A stretch of DNA of 64,000 bases from positions 1,240,001 through 1,304,000 of the forward strand of contig NC_066334.1 of assembly GCF_022539315.1 (NCBI RefSeq), written 5' to 3'. Position numbers and translations under genes: made by a program. This stretch comes from Serinus canaria (lineage: Eukaryota; Chordata; Aves; Passeriformes; Fringillidae). The notes below the pieces were generated by a model, which was not told where the DNA came from, searched no databases, and saw only the letters and a list, made by a program, of their open reading frames with translations. This document shows, piece after piece, positions 1 to 64,000 of the stretch (positions are counted from its first letter, which is position 1; every line of letters starts with the position of its first letter).

Positions 1-355
1 CCAAGGTAACCCCATCCTGCATGGAGTGTGCTCTGCTCCTGCCTAATGCTTCTGGTGCCACTGGTCCCCCTGCTTGCTCTCCTCAGGGGCTGAAACAGAG
101 TTGAAATCTGGTGTTTTGGTTACTTTAAGAAGTTGAATACAAACCCTGATTGGGCAGAATTAAGAATTTCTAATTGTTCTGAGTGCAGAGGGATTTCTGT
201 AGAGGTGGGGGAGCTGTAGGTGGGCACAGTGAGAAGGAACACAAAATCCTCTGCATGAAGGTTTGCTTTCAGTTGATCAGGGCATATTTTGGAATGAGTG
301 TGGAGTGGGAAAGGTTGGTAAATGCCAGAGTCTGTGACAGAAATGGCAGCTGTAA

Positions 356-5102
<4,747 letters not shown>

Positions 5103-5893
5103 GGGAGGCCCAGCCTGGAGAGCAGCTGGGCTGGGATCCCAGCCCCCCCAGGGATGGATCCACAGGCCTCTATTCCATTTGGCTGGAAGATATTTGTGAG
5201 GAAAAGCTGCTGGAGGAACAAAACCCGCACTGCCCACGTGTCTCCCGCGAGGAGAAACAGAAGAGATGAAAAATAGAGACTTTTTTAGTCTGGTCTGACT
5301 GAAAAAGAAGCTCCCAAATCTCCCTTAAAGCCCCAAAATCAATGTCTCCCTGGTGTTGGTGAAGAGAATGGTGAGGATGTGTGTCCTGCTCATTCTCAGC
5401 TCTCCCTCGGTGCCAGTTGTGCCCCACATCTGGAAGAGAGGAGGGTTGTTGGCTGTGCCCCACATCTGGCAGCGAAGAGGGTTGCTCCTGCTGAGAGGAA
5501 GAGACCTTGGGTGATTTCTGTAGGAAAAATGTTGGGATTTGGGTCTCTGGCAGTGGGAAATGGCCTCATGGAGCCACTGACAAAGCTGCAGAGCGACGGG
5601 AAGAATTTGAACCGAAACCCTTTCCCTGTTCTTTATTTATTATGACAACATCAGTTACTTCCCATTTGTTTCCAAATTTTCCTGCATTTTTTTGTGTTCA
5701 AACCTGGGGTTAAGGTGGTGTGGTTGAGGGGGTGGAGCCTCTCAGCATTTCCTTCCAGCTCGCGTCTCTGAGCACTGTCAATTTTAGTTGTTAAGATCCA
5801 GTTTGACATAGAGTTTGACCCCCGGGAGTGGCCCTGTCCCCCACACCCCGCAGTGTCCAGATTCCAAAATAAAGCTGCGGGTTTGGGCTGCTG
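5103..5893 (+). other. EMC1: EMC1 3' UTR (end approximate)
   Basis: About 790 bases from the stop codon to a likely cleavage site 10-25 bases past the AATAAA at 5868. A G/T-rich stretch lies just downstream, as expected for a polyadenylation site. The exact end is inferred. Confidence 0.75.
5868..5873 (+). terminator. EMC1: EMC1 polyadenylation signal AATAAA
   Basis: Canonical hexamer about 765 bases after the EMC1 stop, followed by a G/T-rich element, and the last AATAAA before the UBR4 CpG island. Confidence 0.8.
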
Positions 5894-5904
5894 AAGTGTT
5901 TCTT

Positions 5905-6240
5905 GGGCTATTTGAGTGGCTCGGGGGGACCATTTAAGTGGGCATTTGCGGGTGTTTAAGTGGGTTTGGAGGGATATCTAGGTGTTCTTTAGGCATTACT
6001 GAGGTGATTCTGCAGGGCTGTTTAGCTGGGGGTTTGCGGCTATTGCGGTGTTATTGAGGTGGGTTTTGGGGCCGTTTAAGAGGTTTTATGGGGCTATTTC
6101 AGTGCGTTTTGAGCTACTTAAGTAGGAATTTTTGGCTGTTTAAGTGGGGATTTTTTGGGGATTTACGTGGGGGGGGGGGTTGTTTCCTTATTTAAGTGTT
6201 TTGGGAGACTCTTGAAGCAGGGGTTTTTTTCGCTTTTTGG
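5905..6240 (+). repeat. G/T-rich degenerate tandem repeat between EMC1 and UBR4
   Basis: The spacer is built from imperfect copies of a phrase like gctgtttaagtgggtttt (seen near 5930, 5955, 6015, 6075, 6110, 6135 and 6190). The + strand has many G runs, including eleven consecutive G at 6169-6179. It fills almost the whole gap between the EMC1 poly(A) site and the UBR4 CpG island. A pausing or termination role is inference only. Confidence 0.65.
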
Positions 6241-6316
6241 GGTTTTTGGATGATTTCTCGGGCCGCTCCAAGCCCTCCCTGCCCCGGGGCAGCCGCGGGG
6301 GCGGGGCGCGCGCACG

Positions 6317-6326
6317 GCGCATGCGC
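6317..6326. promoter_or_regulatory. NRF-1 site (GCGCATGCGC)
   Basis: Perfect palindromic NRF-1 core inside the CpG island, about 180 bases before the UBR4 start codon. Confidence 0.65.
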
Positions 6327-6377
6327 CAAGCCCCGCCCCTCCTTCCCAGCGCCGCGCACGCGCCGCGCGCCAAAAGT

Positions 6378-6391
6378 TGCTGACTCACGCA
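6378..6391. promoter_or_regulatory. AP-1 / MARE-like site (TGCTGACTCA)
   Basis: TGACTCA core with a 5' TGC half, as in Maf/NRF2-type elements. It is a motif match only. Confidence 0.4.
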
Positions 6392-6415
6392 GTGCGCACG
6401 CGCACGCGCCGCGGG

Positions 6416-6420
6416 CCAAT
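6416..6420 (+). promoter_or_regulatory. CCAAT box
   Basis: CCAAT followed by GGGGCGG, 85 bases upstream of the start codon, a usual NF-Y position in TATA-less promoters. Confidence 0.5.
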
Positions 6421-6504
6421 GGGGCGGCGCGACGTTGCGCGGTCGCCGCCCCGCCGGCAGGGGGCGCTGTGCGCGCCGCGGCCCCCGGCCCAGCGCAGCC
6501 CAAG

Positions 6505-64000
<57,496 letters not shown>

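Noticed and set aside
1..5. Possible end of the preceding EMC1 exon (ccaag before gtaacc)
   Set aside because: Five bases are too few; the phase could fit but nothing confirms it.

Overview
The window is vertebrate nuclear DNA, most likely from a bird and probably a songbird. Coding sequence is cut into many short exons by GT-AG introns. The introns carry about sixteen truncated copies of CR1-type LINEs, the dominant retroposon of birds, and at least one LTR-like element of a kind I associate with passerine genomes. The bird call is strong; the songbird call is an inference from remembered repeat families.

Two genes lie head to tail on the + strand. Positions 1-5102 hold the last ten coding exons of EMC1, a subunit of the ER membrane protein complex, followed by its 3' UTR and an AATAAA signal at 5868. 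After a gap of only about 0.6 kb, filled by a G/T-rich degenerate repeat and then a CpG island, UBR4 (the giant N-degron-pathway E3 also called p600) starts at 6505 and runs off the right edge. I traced 78 consecutive UBR4 exons from the start codon to 64000. They join into one uninterrupted frame of 11,594 coding bases, about 3,864 residues, roughly three quarters of the protein. No frameshift or premature stop is seen, so the gene looks functional. The C-terminal catalytic part of UBR4 lies beyond the window. As I remember it, the same EMC1-UBR4 order occurs in human.

The UBR4 part contains an N-terminal helical-repeat-like region, a polyproline stretch, the UBR-box zinc domain (exons 36-37), a WD-like beta-propeller region (exons 40-46), beta-sandwich-like segments (exons 47-49 and 73-74), a ubiquitin-interacting-motif-like helix (exon 57), low-complexity acidic, Ser/Gly and Lys/Glu linkers, and a cysteine-rich zinc-ribbon segment (exons 74-75).

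I found no new gene system. The unusual features concern gene architecture. An 81-base minisatellite grown from the 3' edge of exon 74 repeats its donor splice site about 15 times. A 100-base tandem triplication repeats the acceptor of exon 73. A likely in-frame 33-base cassette microexon lies at 40450-40482. Two introns start with GC instead of GT. Other features are a 36-base minisatellite with long spurious ORFs on both strands, perfect intronic hairpins, a fold-back LTR fragment, and a very compact EMC1-UBR4 junction.
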